Assembly (NCBI RefSeq): GCF_001053185.1
Contig: NZ_CSTD01000002.1
Span: 627,577 to 691,576, forward strand
DNA length: 64,000 nt
Reading direction: 5' to 3'
DNA from: Mycobacterium bohemicum DSM 44277
GTDB taxonomy: Bacteria; Actinomycetota; Actinomycetes; Mycobacteriales; Mycobacteriaceae
A program made the translations under genes and the position numbers. Each line of letters begins with the position of its first letter. The stretch's first letter is position 1. The notes beneath the pieces were generated by a model, which was not told the DNA's origin, searched no databases, and saw only the letters and a list, made by a program, of their open reading frames with translations. Below are positions 44,100 through 51,924 of the stretch, piece by piece.

Positions 44100-45275
44100 G
44101 TGCAGCTGACTTTTGACGCCGACGTCGAGGCGTTTCGTGCGGAACTGGTGGCGTTTCTCGACGAGCATGTGCCCCCCGAGGCCGAGACGCTCGAGCGGCC
44201 GCGGTCCAGTTCCGATGTGCCGGAGTGGGCGCGTCGCTGGCAACGACTGCTCTTCGACAGTGGGTGGCTGCTGCCCGGGAATCCACCGGAGTTCGGTGGG
44301 CGTAACGCCACGCTGTTGCAGCAATACGTCTACACCGAGGAACTGGGGCGGCGACGCATCTACCAAAGCTTCAACCCCCAGGGCGTGGGCATCATCGCGG
44401 CGTCGTTGCTGACATTCGGCACGCCGGAGCAGAAGCGGCGATGGGCGGTGCCCATTCTGCGGGCGGAGATCACCGCGTCGCTGGGGATGAGCGAACCCGG
44501 CGCGGGCTCGGATCTGGCCTCGCTGAAAACCAGTGCCGCCCTGGACGGCGACCACTTTGTCGTCAACGGGCAAAAGGTCTGGACCTCGGGCGCGCACGAC
44601 GCGGACGTGCTGTTGACCTTCGTGCGTACCGATCCGGCCGCGCCGAAGCACAAGGGCATCAGTGCGTTGATGATCCCCACCGACGCACCGGGGGTCCTGC
44701 GCCGCCCGTTCGCTTCGATCTGCGACAGCGACGAGATCGACTTCAACGAGGTCTTCTTCACCGACGTGCGGGTGCCGGCGGAGAACCTGGTGGGCGAGCT
44801 CAACGGGGGCTGGCGGGTGGCCACCGGTTCCCTGGGCCACGAACGCATCATGCTGTGGACGGGCTACGTCGACTTATTGCACGAGCTCACGATCGATTTC
44901 GCGCCGTCTGGTCCACTGCAGCGGGATCGCTACGCGACGCTGGTGATGGACACCTACGCGCTGCGGCTGCTGGGTTCGGCGGCCCTGGCGAGCGCCGCTC
45001 GCGGGGAGGAAGACGTCCCGGCGCAGTCGGTGCTCAAACTGCTGGGTTCCGAGGCGCTGCAACGGGCTTCCGAGGACGCACTCAACGCCGCTGGCGCCGA
45101 CGGTCTCGTACACCGGTCGGTCACGGCCCCGTTCGCGCCGCTCAACCTGGACAGCCATTACCGCAGCTGGTTCGACCGATACGCGCGCAGCTTCGCGGCG
45201 ACGATCGCGGGCGGCACGTCGGAGATCCAGCGCAACATCATCGCCGAGCGGGTGCTCGGCATGCCGCGGAGCTAG
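44100..45275 (+). CDS. Acyl-CoA dehydrogenase (FadE-like)
   Basis: 391 residues, full length. EVDAFRAELVAFLDEHVP-like N-terminus, SLGMSEPGAGSDLASLKTSA flavin segment, VVNGQKVWTSGAHDADVLLTFVRT, and AGGTSEIQRNIIAERVLGMPR at the end. GTG start behind CACGGGAG. Operator D is 104 bases upstream, and the divergent TetR gene probably controls it. Alpha,beta-dehydrogenation of an unknown acyl-CoA. Its stop overlaps the convergent DUF4190-like gene. Confidence 0.93.
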   Translation: MQLTFDADVEAFRAELVAFLDEHVPPEAETLERPRSSSDVPEWARRWQRLLFDSGWLLPGNPPEFGGRNATLLQQYVYTEELGRRRIYQSFNPQGVGIIAASLLTFGTPEQKRRWAVPILRAEITASLGMSEPGAGSDLASLKTSAALDGDHFVVNGQKVWTSGAHDADVLLTFVRTDPAAPKHKGISALMIPTDAPGVLRRPFASICDSDEIDFNEVFFTDVRVPAENLVGELNGGWRVATGSLGHERIMLWTGYVDLLHELTIDFAPSGPLQRDRYATLVMDTYALRLLGSAALASAARGEEDVPAQSVLKLLGSEALQRASEDALNAAGADGLVHRSVTAPFAPLNLDSHYRSWFDRYARSFAATIAGGTSEIQRNIIAERVLGMPRS

Positions 45276-45535
45276 CGGGCGTCGAGCCGGGCGTAATAGC
45301 CGATGGCGAGCAGGCCCGCGACAATCGCCACCACGCCTAAAACCATTGCCGCCAGCGCGATTCGGGGATTGTCGGCCACTCCGCGCTGCACCCGCCTGCG
45401 CGCCATGTCGCCGGTGACCACGGCGGCCACTCCGAAGGGCACCCCGACCAGCAGCCAGCAGGTGCACACCGCGGTAATCCCAAGGATCAGCGCGGCGACG
45501 CCGACCTCGTTACGCGGCGAATCCGATCGGGTCAT
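45272..45535 (-). CDS. Small membrane protein, DUF4190-like
   Basis: 87 residues from ATG 45535. Two hydrophobic helices (VAALILGITAVCTCWLLVGVPFGVAAVVTG at about 11-40 and IALAAMVLGVVAIVAGLLAIGYYA near the end) flank a basic loop MARRRVQRG. This is the two-helix DUF4190 layout of actinobacteria. Role unknown. The frame is open 5' but the extra sequence is basic and unlike the family. Confidence 0.78.
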   Translation of the reverse strand: MTRSDSPRNEVGVAALILGITAVCTCWLLVGVPFGVAAVVTGDMARRRVQRGVADNPRIALAAMVLGVVAIVAGLLAIGYYARLDAR

Positions 45536-45767
45536 GGCATTCCGTCCTCGTGGTGGCACGACGAGCTTACGTCGGTGCGTCGACGAGGGGCGCGGCGACG
45601 CTGGAACCCATGCGTCACGGCTCCGTATCACGTGCCGATGCGCCGGCCTCGTGGCGACAACGTCGTCGCGACAGCCAATTGTCGCTATGAGGCGGGCGGA
45701 AAGCCGTCGGCGACCGTGCGGTGACTCCAGTGACTCGAGGGGCTGCCGGCGGGCCGCGAAGGGCCGG

Positions 45768-46586
45768 TCACAATTGCGCCAGCCGCGGCGCGTAGCCCTT
45801 GGCCCGCAACGTCTTTCCGGCCTCCCGTGTCAGCTCCCGAGTGCTGCCCAGCAGGCCGTCCAGGGTCAGCGCCCGCTTCACATGGCGGTGCAGCGGGTGC
45901 TCGGCGGTGAAGCCGATACCACCCAGCACCTGCTGGCAATGCCGCGCGCCGGTCAGCGCGGCCGCACCGGCCGCGGCCTTGGCCAGCAGGCATGCCAGGT
46001 GGTCCGGCTCGCCGGTGGCGGCGTGCAGGGTGGCCTCGGCGCCCTCGATCGCGACGAGCGTCTCGGCCAACCGATGGCGGACCGCCTGGAAGGAGCTGAT
46101 GCGCCGCCCGAACTGCACACGGTCCAGCGCGTGCTGACGCGCCAGCGAGAGCATGGCCCGGCTGGTTCCCACCAGCCACCAGCCCAGTGCCAGTCGTCCC
46201 GCCGCCAGCGCCTCCGGTCGCACTGGATCAGCCCGGGGCACAGTCTGTATCGGCAGCTCGTCGTCGATCGCCGTGCCGGACACCTCGCCGCGCTCCCATT
46301 TCACCCAGGCGCCGCCGGTGAACGGCAACGGCAGGGTGCCCCCGGGCACACCTCCCGAGGCGTGCAACATGACGTCGTTGAGGACCGGGGCGTGAGTGCC
46401 GGTCTGACCGAGCAGCCCGAACACCAAAGGGACTGCGGCGTCCGGCATTTCCTGCAGCATGTCGAGCCAGCCCAGCTCGGCCAGCGCGGCGTCCAGTTCG
46501 GTGCCGCAGGCGCCGGCCATCGTCGTCCGCACCGATTCGGCCAGCAGCCGCAGCGACTCGGCGTCGGCGGAGGGGGTCACCGTCAC
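45768..46586 (-). CDS. Acyl-CoA dehydrogenase, short subunit of a second FadE pair
   Basis: 272 residues, even shorter than the subunit at 7813. Only the C-terminal helical domain is well conserved (VQFGRRISSFQAVRHRLAETLVAIEGAEA, then CQQVLGGIGFTAEHPLHRHVKRALTL); the beta domain is shortened. It overlaps the full-length FadE upstream by four bases, supporting an alpha2beta2 enzyme. Last gene of the Rieske operon. Confidence 0.88.
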   Translation of the reverse strand: MTVTPSADAESLRLLAESVRTTMAGACGTELDAALAELGWLDMLQEMPDAAVPLVFGLLGQTGTHAPVLNDVMLHASGGVPGGTLPLPFTGGAWVKWERGEVSGTAIDDELPIQTVPRADPVRPEALAAGRLALGWWLVGTSRAMLSLARQHALDRVQFGRRISSFQAVRHRLAETLVAIEGAEATLHAATGEPDHLACLLAKAAAGAAALTGARHCQQVLGGIGFTAEHPLHRHVKRALTLDGLLGSTRELTREAGKTLRAKGYAPRLAQL

Positions 46587-47683
46587 TCCTTGCCCAGGTC
46601 GAGCAGCCGGCGGGCGATGATGTTGCGCTGGATCTCGGCGGTGCCGCCGTAGATGGTCGCCGCGCGCGAGTACAGATACTCCGAGCGCCAGGGGGTGTCC
46701 CGCAGCTCGAGTGAGCCCGGCAGCAGCTCGCGGACGGCGTCGTAGAGCCGTTGCTCGGCGGTGGCCAGCAGCACCTTGTCGATGGAGGTGTCCGCGCCCA
46801 GGCGAGCGCCGTCGGCCAGCCGGTGCTGGGTGTCGCGGGACCGGCAGCGCAGCGTGTGCAGCGCCAAATACGCTTCACCCAGGCAGCTTTCGTCAGGGTC
46901 GACGGCCTCGCCGATCAGTGCGTCGAACCGCGAGTACAGGTAGGCGATCCGCTGCCAGAAGCACGCGGAGCGCTCGTAGGGCAGCAGGTCCATGGCCAAC
47001 CGCCAGCCGTCTCCCGGTCTGCCGAGCATGCGGCCGCCCGGGATCACCACGTCGTCGTAGTAGACCTCGCAGAACTCGTCGACGCCGTGCATCGTTCGCA
47101 GCGGCCGCACGGTGATGCCCGGCGTGTCGAGGTCGACGAAGAACGCGGTGATCCCTTCGTGCCCGGGCCCGTGCCCGGGCCCGGTTCGCGTGAGCAGGAT
47201 GCATCGGGTCGAAAATTGCGCGAAACTCGTCCAGACTTTCTGTCCGTTGACAATCCAGTCCTGCCCGCGGGGCTCCGCGCGGGTGGTGAGCGAGGCCAGG
47301 TCGCTACCGGACCCGGGTTCCGAAAAGCCCTGGCACCAGTGCTCTTCCCCGCTGAGCAGCCGCGGCACCATGTCGGCCGCGAGTTCGGCGGGGGCGTAAT
47401 CGATCATCGTGGGGGCGAGCACCTCGAGCATCGAGTACGGGCCGGGCTCGGCCAGGCGCCGGCCCACGACCTCCTCGCCCACGATCGCGCGCAGGACCGC
47501 AGGCCCGCCCAAACCGCCGACTTCCGCCGGCCAGCCGTAGCGCATCCAGTCGGCGTCATACAGTGCCCGGCTCACCCGCGCGAATTGCCGCATGTGGCCC
47601 TGCAGCGAGTGATCCGGTCCGGGAGTCAGGTCGTTGTCGTCGAGCCAGGCCCGCAGGCTCGCCCGGAACCGCTCGACGTTCAC
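46583..47683 (-). CDS. Acyl-CoA dehydrogenase, long subunit of a second FadE pair
   Basis: 366 residues. YGWPAEVGGLGGPAVLRAIVGEEV, WCQGFSEPGSGSDLASLTTRAE, KVWTSFAQFSTRCILLTRTG and the terminal ATIYGGTAEIQRNIIARRLLDLG are typical. It is very similar in pattern to the long subunit at 8714, suggesting both FadE pairs act on related substrates at different rounds of beta-oxidation. Nine bases downstream of the SnoaL-like gene. Confidence 0.92.
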   Translation of the reverse strand: MNVERFRASLRAWLDDNDLTPGPDHSLQGHMRQFARVSRALYDADWMRYGWPAEVGGLGGPAVLRAIVGEEVVGRRLAEPGPYSMLEVLAPTMIDYAPAELAADMVPRLLSGEEHWCQGFSEPGSGSDLASLTTRAEPRGQDWIVNGQKVWTSFAQFSTRCILLTRTGPGHGPGHEGITAFFVDLDTPGITVRPLRTMHGVDEFCEVYYDDVVIPGGRMLGRPGDGWRLAMDLLPYERSACFWQRIAYLYSRFDALIGEAVDPDESCLGEAYLALHTLRCRSRDTQHRLADGARLGADTSIDKVLLATAEQRLYDAVRELLPGSLELRDTPWRSEYLYSRAATIYGGTAEIQRNIIARRLLDLGKE

Positions 47684-47691
47684 GGGCTCGG

Positions 47692-48156
47692 CTATTGCTC
47701 GCCCCCCGTCGCCCGCGTGACGCCCTTGACGCCCGTGTCACCCGCTGGGCGCCCGATGGCGTGCGGACGCCCGGAATCGTGAACACCGCTGCGGCGGATG
47801 AACGTCATGCCGCGCGTCTTGAGCCGCCACCCGTCGGCGGTCCGGACGTAGGTGTCGCGATAGTAGCCGATCCGCATGTCGTGGGTGGCGTGGTCGATGA
47901 AGCACAGCGGTTGCGTTCCGCTCGCCGAATCCCCGTCCAGCTCGACGACCGCGGTTCCGGTGAGGAACAGGCCCTTTGGCGCGGCGGCCACCAGCTCGGG
48001 GAAGCGGCCCAGGCTGTACGTCTCGCCGAATGCGCTGTAGGTGCCGTCAGGGGTGAAGACGCCCACGAGGCCGTCGATGTCCTCCTGGGTGATGGTGACC
48101 GCGTAGCGGGCGAGCAACTGCTGGATCTCGACCAGATCGTCAGTTCTGGTGGGCAT
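47692..48156 (-). CDS. SnoaL-like/NTF2-fold protein
   Basis: 154 residues. DLVEIQQLLARYAVTITQEDIDGLVGVFTPDGTYSAFGETYSLGR and YYRDTYVRTADGWRLKTRGM are the SnoaL_4 pattern shared with dioxygenase beta subunits and ring isomerases. In a Rieske operon it could be the small subunit or a separate isomerase/hydratase. The last 35 residues are low in structure. It overlaps the amidohydrolase by 17 bases. Confidence 0.82.
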   Translation of the reverse strand: MPTRTDDLVEIQQLLARYAVTITQEDIDGLVGVFTPDGTYSAFGETYSLGRFPELVAAAPKGLFLTGTAVVELDGDSASGTQPLCFIDHATHDMRIGYYRDTYVRTADGWRLKTRGMTFIRRSGVHDSGRPHAIGRPAGDTGVKGVTRATGGEQ

Positions 48157-49360
48157 ACACCTTGCCGCCTTTCATCACGAAGCCGACCCGCTGGGTAACG
48201 GTGATGTCGCGCAACGGATCTCCCGGAACCGCGATGATGTCGGCGAGGTGCCCGGGAGCCAGCCGTCCGCGGTCGGTCGAGTTGATCAGCTCGGCCGCGG
48301 TCACCGTGGCGGCCCGCAGCACCGCCAACGGCGGCAGGCCCCAGTCGACCAGCGTGACGAGCTCGTCGGCGTTGCGGCCGTGCGGTATCGCCGGGGCATC
48401 GGTTCCCACGGCGATCTTCACGCCGGCTTTGTACGCGGCCAGGATCGAGGTGCGCGCCTTGGGGAACATCTCGGCGGCCTTGGCCTGCAGCTCGGGTGGG
48501 GCGTGTGAGACGTCCATCGCATCGCCGTCGGCCAGGCGCCGGGTGCTGACCAGGAAGGTGCCGTGCTCGACCAGCATGGCGATCGCATCGTCGTCGATCA
48601 GGAAGCCGTGCTCGATGCAGTCGATGCCGGCGGCGACCGCGTGCCGGACCGCGTCGGCGCCGTGGGTGTGCGCCGCGACGCGGAGACCCCGGCGGTGCGC
48701 CTCGTCGACGATAGCCCGCAGCTCTTCGTCCGAATAGTGTTGCGCCCCAGGCGGTCCCGTCAGCGACATCACACCGCCGGAGCAGCACACCTTGATCAGC
48801 TCGGCGCCGTGCTTGATCTGGTAGCGCACCGCCTTGCGGATCTCGTCGACGCCGTTGGCGATGCCTTCCTCGACCGTCAGATCCAGCACGTGCGGGGCGA
48901 ACGCCGCGAACATCGTCGGGTCCAGATGCCCACCGGTGGGGGTGATGGCATGCCCGGCCGGCACGATCCGGGGCCCGTCGACCCAGCCCGCGTCGATGGC
49001 CTTGCCCAGCGCGACGTCGAGCAGGTAGCCGCCGGTCTTGACGAACAGGCCGAGGTTGCGCACGGTGGTGAACCCCGCGCGCAGCGTGCGACGGGCATTG
49101 CCGATCGCGCGCAAGACCCGAGTCGGGGGGTCGTCCTGGACCTGGGACAGGCCCGGCTTCTCGCCGCGCCCGCCCATCAGGAGGTTGACCTCCATGTCCA
49201 TCAGCCCGGGCAGCAGGATCGCCTCGCCCAGGTCGATCACGTCGCCGTCGGGCGCGCCGCCGACGCCGACGATCCGGTCGCCCTCCACGCACACGATCCC
49301 GGGCCGCACGATCTCACCGGCGTCGACGTCGAGCAGCCCGGCGGCCTTGAGCGTCAGCAC
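48140..49360 (-). CDS. Imidazolonepropionase-like amidohydrolase with altered HxH site
   Basis: 406 residues of the Xaa-Pro dipeptidase/imidazolonepropionase-like amidohydrolase group. The first metal motif, normally DxHxH after PGL(I/M), reads D-M-E57-V-N59. The rest is intact: K190 (ELIKVCCSGG, the carboxylated lysine position), H231-T-H233, H251 (IEHGF) and the final Asp in VGTDAP. Loss of both first-strand histidines suggests a single metal or a different metal. Start codon TTG/CTG region is fixed by ATG-equivalent at 49360. Confidence 0.83.
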   Translation of the reverse strand: MLTLKAAGLLDVDAGEIVRPGIVCVEGDRIVGVGGAPDGDVIDLGEAILLPGLMDMEVNLLMGGRGEKPGLSQVQDDPPTRVLRAIGNARRTLRAGFTTVRNLGLFVKTGGYLLDVALGKAIDAGWVDGPRIVPAGHAITPTGGHLDPTMFAAFAPHVLDLTVEEGIANGVDEIRKAVRYQIKHGAELIKVCCSGGVMSLTGPPGAQHYSDEELRAIVDEAHRRGLRVAAHTHGADAVRHAVAAGIDCIEHGFLIDDDAIAMLVEHGTFLVSTRRLADGDAMDVSHAPPELQAKAAEMFPKARTSILAAYKAGVKIAVGTDAPAIPHGRNADELVTLVDWGLPPLAVLRAATVTAAELINSTDRGRLAPGHLADIIAVPGDPLRDITVTQRVGFVMKGGKVYAHQN

Positions 49361-49363
49361 CGG

Positions 49364-49702
49364 TTAGATCACCGGCTCCCTGATCAGCTCCACCCAGGCG
49401 GCCCCGCTGTCGGGCACCCGGGGCTGCTTCCAGGCCTCGATCGGGAACGACACCATGACCAGCGACTGCATCATGTGCATCAGCGTCTTCGCGTCCTCGG
49501 GCAGATCGTCCAACGGGTAGTTGTCACAGTAGGCGATGACGTCGTCCAAACGGGGGAATGCGGCGTCGTAGAACTCCTGCATCTCGGCCATCGTCGAGGC
49601 CAGCCGCTTGGCGTAGCGCTCGGGCTCGGTGGCCAGGTCCCACCCCAAATAGGGCTCCAGGTCGGCGAATTCAGCGGGCAGAGACTGTGTCGTGGTGGCC
49701 AT
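49364..49702 (-). CDS. Small conserved-looking protein of the Rieske operon
   Basis: 112 residues, acidic, largely helical, with no recognised family. It overlaps the Rieske gene by 32 bases and ends four bases before the amidohydrolase start, so it is translated as part of this operon. EPERYAKRLASTMAEMQEFYDAAFPRLDDVIAYC could form a helical hairpin. It might be a small accessory subunit of the oxygenase, but nothing in the sequence proves that. Confidence 0.72.
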   Translation of the reverse strand: MATTTQSLPAEFADLEPYLGWDLATEPERYAKRLASTMAEMQEFYDAAFPRLDDVIAYCDNYPLDDLPEDAKTLMHMMQSLVMVSFPIEAWKQPRVPDSGAAWVELIREPVI

Positions 49703-50966
49703 TGTCCTGATACTCCTTTACATAGTCGCCGGTCACCTTGTGCAGATGGCGAATCAGGACTTCCTGATCGCACAGCAAGAAGTCCTTGACGACCCTCGTG
49801 CCGATCATCGTCTGGGTCGCCTCCAGCGTGTTGGCGTCCTGCAGCGCGTACTCCTTGAACGTCACCGCGGCCAACTCCTGGGCCAGGCGTTCGCGCGCAT
49901 TGCGCGGCGGAACGAAATACAGGGTGCACTCGAAGATGTGCTTGTCCACCGCGGTGGGCCAGTAGTGGTAGGTCAGGTACCAGCCCGGCTCCCAGATCAG
50001 CAGCATGAAGTTCGGGTAGAAGTGGAACGAGTCGATTCCCCACTGCGGCACCCTCTTCGGGTTGACGCCCGGGGGCAGTTCGCCGAGCTTCTCGATGATC
50101 TCCGGTTTGTCCCACGGGCCGAACAGCCCGCTGCGTAACACCCGGTCCAACGGCTTGACCATGGACAGGTCCGCGGGCGGCGCCTGACCGCCCCAGGTGG
50201 ACTGCAGGCTGTGCGGGCTGGCCATCTCGTAGTGCAGCGCCTCGTAGCCGTACTTCTGGATCTTGGCGGCTTCTTCCTTGGTGTACTGCCCCTGGTGCAG
50301 GATCGGCGCGTGGTAGAACTCGACGAACGCGTCGATGAACAGCTTCCAGTTGCTGCCGACCTCGGCCCGGTAGGAGTAGGTCTCCGTCATCTCGCCGAAG
50401 GGGTAGCCCTCGATGCCCTTGGCCAGCGGCCCCAGATAGTCGGTGAGCGGCGCCGCGCTGTTGTCGAAGTTGATGAAGATGAATCCTTCCCACACCTCGC
50501 AGCGGACCGGCGCCAGCCCGTACTTGCCCTTGTCGAGGTCGAAGAACTCGTCCTCTTGCTGGACGAAGGTCAGTTCGCCGTCGAGGCTGTAGCGCCAGGC
50601 GTGGTACTTGCAGGTGAACTGCCGGCAGGTGCCCGAGGTCTCCTCATGCGGAAAGTCGTTCCACACCAGCTTGTTTCCGCGGTGGCGGCAGATGTTGTGG
50701 AACGCCTTCACCGAGCCGTCCTTGGTCTTGACCACGATCACGGACATGCCCGGCCCGGCCGACGGCAGTTCCTTGGTGAAGTAGCTGCCGGTGCGCGGCA
50801 GGCGTTCGACTCGACCGAGGTTGAGCCACGTTCGTCTGAAGATCGCGGCACGCTCGGCCTCGAAAAATTCCGGGTCGATCGAGTCGGTGTAATCCACCGG
50901 CCCGGTGCCCAATTCGGGGTAGTTCTCCGTCCAGCTCCCAGCGGCTGGCTTCGGGAAGTGGGCCAC
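49671..50966 (-). CDS. Rieske non-heme iron ring-hydroxylating oxygenase, alpha subunit
   Basis: 431 residues from GTG 50966 behind AGAGAGG. Rieske cluster ligands C93-x-H95 and C119-x2-H122, with a loop of 23 residues between them, longer than the common 17. The mononuclear iron ligands are H219 and H224 (EFYHAPILH), and the bridging residue is Glu216 where naphthalene dioxygenase has Asp. It hydroxylates a ring or alkyl carbon with O2. No beta subunit or reductase is adjacent; the [2Fe-2S] ferredoxin at 5961 shares its operator type. Confidence 0.93.
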   Translation of the reverse strand: MAHFPKPAAGSWTENYPELGTGPVDYTDSIDPEFFEAERAAIFRRTWLNLGRVERLPRTGSYFTKELPSAGPGMSVIVVKTKDGSVKAFHNICRHRGNKLVWNDFPHEETSGTCRQFTCKYHAWRYSLDGELTFVQQEDEFFDLDKGKYGLAPVRCEVWEGFIFINFDNSAAPLTDYLGPLAKGIEGYPFGEMTETYSYRAEVGSNWKLFIDAFVEFYHAPILHQGQYTKEEAAKIQKYGYEALHYEMASPHSLQSTWGGQAPPADLSMVKPLDRVLRSGLFGPWDKPEIIEKLGELPPGVNPKRVPQWGIDSFHFYPNFMLLIWEPGWYLTYHYWPTAVDKHIFECTLYFVPPRNARERLAQELAAVTFKEYALQDANTLEATQTMIGTRVVKDFLLCDQEVLIRHLHKVTGDYVKEYQDNGHHDTVSAR

Positions 50967-50970
50967 GTCG

Positions 50971-51501
50971 TTACCTCTCTTTCTCGAGCTCGACACCGAA
51001 GGTGTTCAGGGCCATCGCGAGTCCGATGTAGCCGCCGACGGTGAAGACGAAGTCCATGCGCTGCCGCTCGTCGAGCCGCTCGGACAGTGCCGTCCAGGTC
51101 CCGTCGGACAGGTTGGACGATTCATCGAGTTCGTCGACGGCCGTGAACACGGCGCGGTCGAACGCGTCGTCCGTCTCGCCGGTCTTGGCGGCCGCGATCT
51201 CGGCGTCGGACAACCCGGCTTGTTTCGCGATCTCCACGTGGTGGGTCCACTCGTAGGCGCAGGCGCGCCGGTGCGCGACCCGGAGGATCGCCTGCTCGCG
51301 GATGCGCGCCGGCAGCGTGGAGCTCATCAGCAGGTAACCGCCGAACCGCAGGAACGAGCGGGCCAGCTTGGGGTGACGCGCCAGCGTCGACATGAGGTTG
51401 CCGGCGCCGTCGGCGTTGCGTCGTTCCGGGGGCAGCATGCCCGACAATGCCTGCTCGACAGCCTCGTCCCACTGGTCCGCGGGCAGCGGCCGCACACGCA
51501 T
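50971..51501 (-). CDS. Carboxymuconolactone decarboxylase/AhpD-like protein
   Basis: 176 residues. LPARIREQAILRVAHRRACAYEWTHHVEIAKQAGLSDAEI is the CMD/AhpD signature: one Cys, the Glu and the His pair. Only one cysteine is present rather than the CxxC of peroxidatic AhpD, so a decarboxylase/isomerase-like or unknown role is more likely. First gene of the minus-strand operon, with ribosome site GAGAGGAGA. Operator E is 44 bases upstream. Confidence 0.88.
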   Translation of the reverse strand: MRVRPLPADQWDEAVEQALSGMLPPERRNADGAGNLMSTLARHPKLARSFLRFGGYLLMSSTLPARIREQAILRVAHRRACAYEWTHHVEIAKQAGLSDAEIAAAKTGETDDAFDRAVFTAVDELDESSNLSDGTWTALSERLDERQRMDFVFTVGGYIGLAMALNTFGVELEKER

Positions 51502-51544
51502 CCGCGATCTCCTCTCGGCGGGCTGGCGATGACTCTCGCGGAAA

Positions 51545-51559
51545 GAGAATCATATTCTC
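51545..51559. promoter_or_regulatory. Shared operator, site E
   Basis: GAGAAT-CAT-ATTCTC, perfect six-base arms; extra half-site CTCTC at 51533-51537, seven bases away. It lies 44 bases upstream of the AhpD-like start and so controls the Rieske/FadE operon on the minus strand. Confidence 0.8.
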
Positions 51560-51826
51560 ATTTGCAACCAACAGACTTGCACGATTCGCGCGGCAGGTCA
51601 ATGCCGGCGAATGCCGCGAGCGCGCGCGGCGCCGCGGCGGGACCGCGGCGAATCCACGGTCGACGTCGGGCCCGCCTGCGCCGGCGGCATCGCCGGATCG
51701 GTCCCGACAAGCGCGAAACGCTGGCCTTTCTGGCGCCGCATCCGCCCTCTCGGAAGAAAAATCGACGCCGCGGCGCGAACGCTGCGATTCCCCGCGGCCG
51801 CCGCTGGATGTTGATTCTCGCTTCGC

Positions 51827-51841
51827 GAGAAGATAGTTTTC
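51827..51841. promoter_or_regulatory. Shared operator, site F
   Basis: GAGAAGATAGTTTTC: one half-site exact, the other TTTTC. TTCTC at 51815-51819 is seven bases upstream, and TTCTCGC/GCGAGAA also pair as a hairpin. TAGTTT fits a -10 element. It is 84 bases before the amidohydrolase at 51925. Confidence 0.65.
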
Positions 51842-51924
51842 AACCAGGGATTTCGACTGCGCGGCGTTCGTAGGCTGTGTGGAGGCGGGTGGATATCGAT
51901 GGAGAGGTACGGAGAGGCAACGCC

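Larger units (their letters stand above)
51502..51924. other. 423-base divergent intergenic region
   Basis: This is the longest stretch without a convincing gene. It carries operator E near the minus-strand operon and operator F near the plus-strand operon. The 265 bases between them are GC-rich; short open frames there (for example 51611-51814) are Arg/Ala-rich and unlike proteins. An RNA or a third promoter could be present but was not seen. Confidence 0.6.

Noticed and set aside
45303..46652. 449-codon plus-strand frame
   Set aside because: Antisense shadow of the DUF4190-like gene and the short FadE; no recognisable protein features.
51611..51814. 67-codon frame in the long intergenic region
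   Set aside because: Ala/Arg-rich, no ribosome site, no protein-like pattern.
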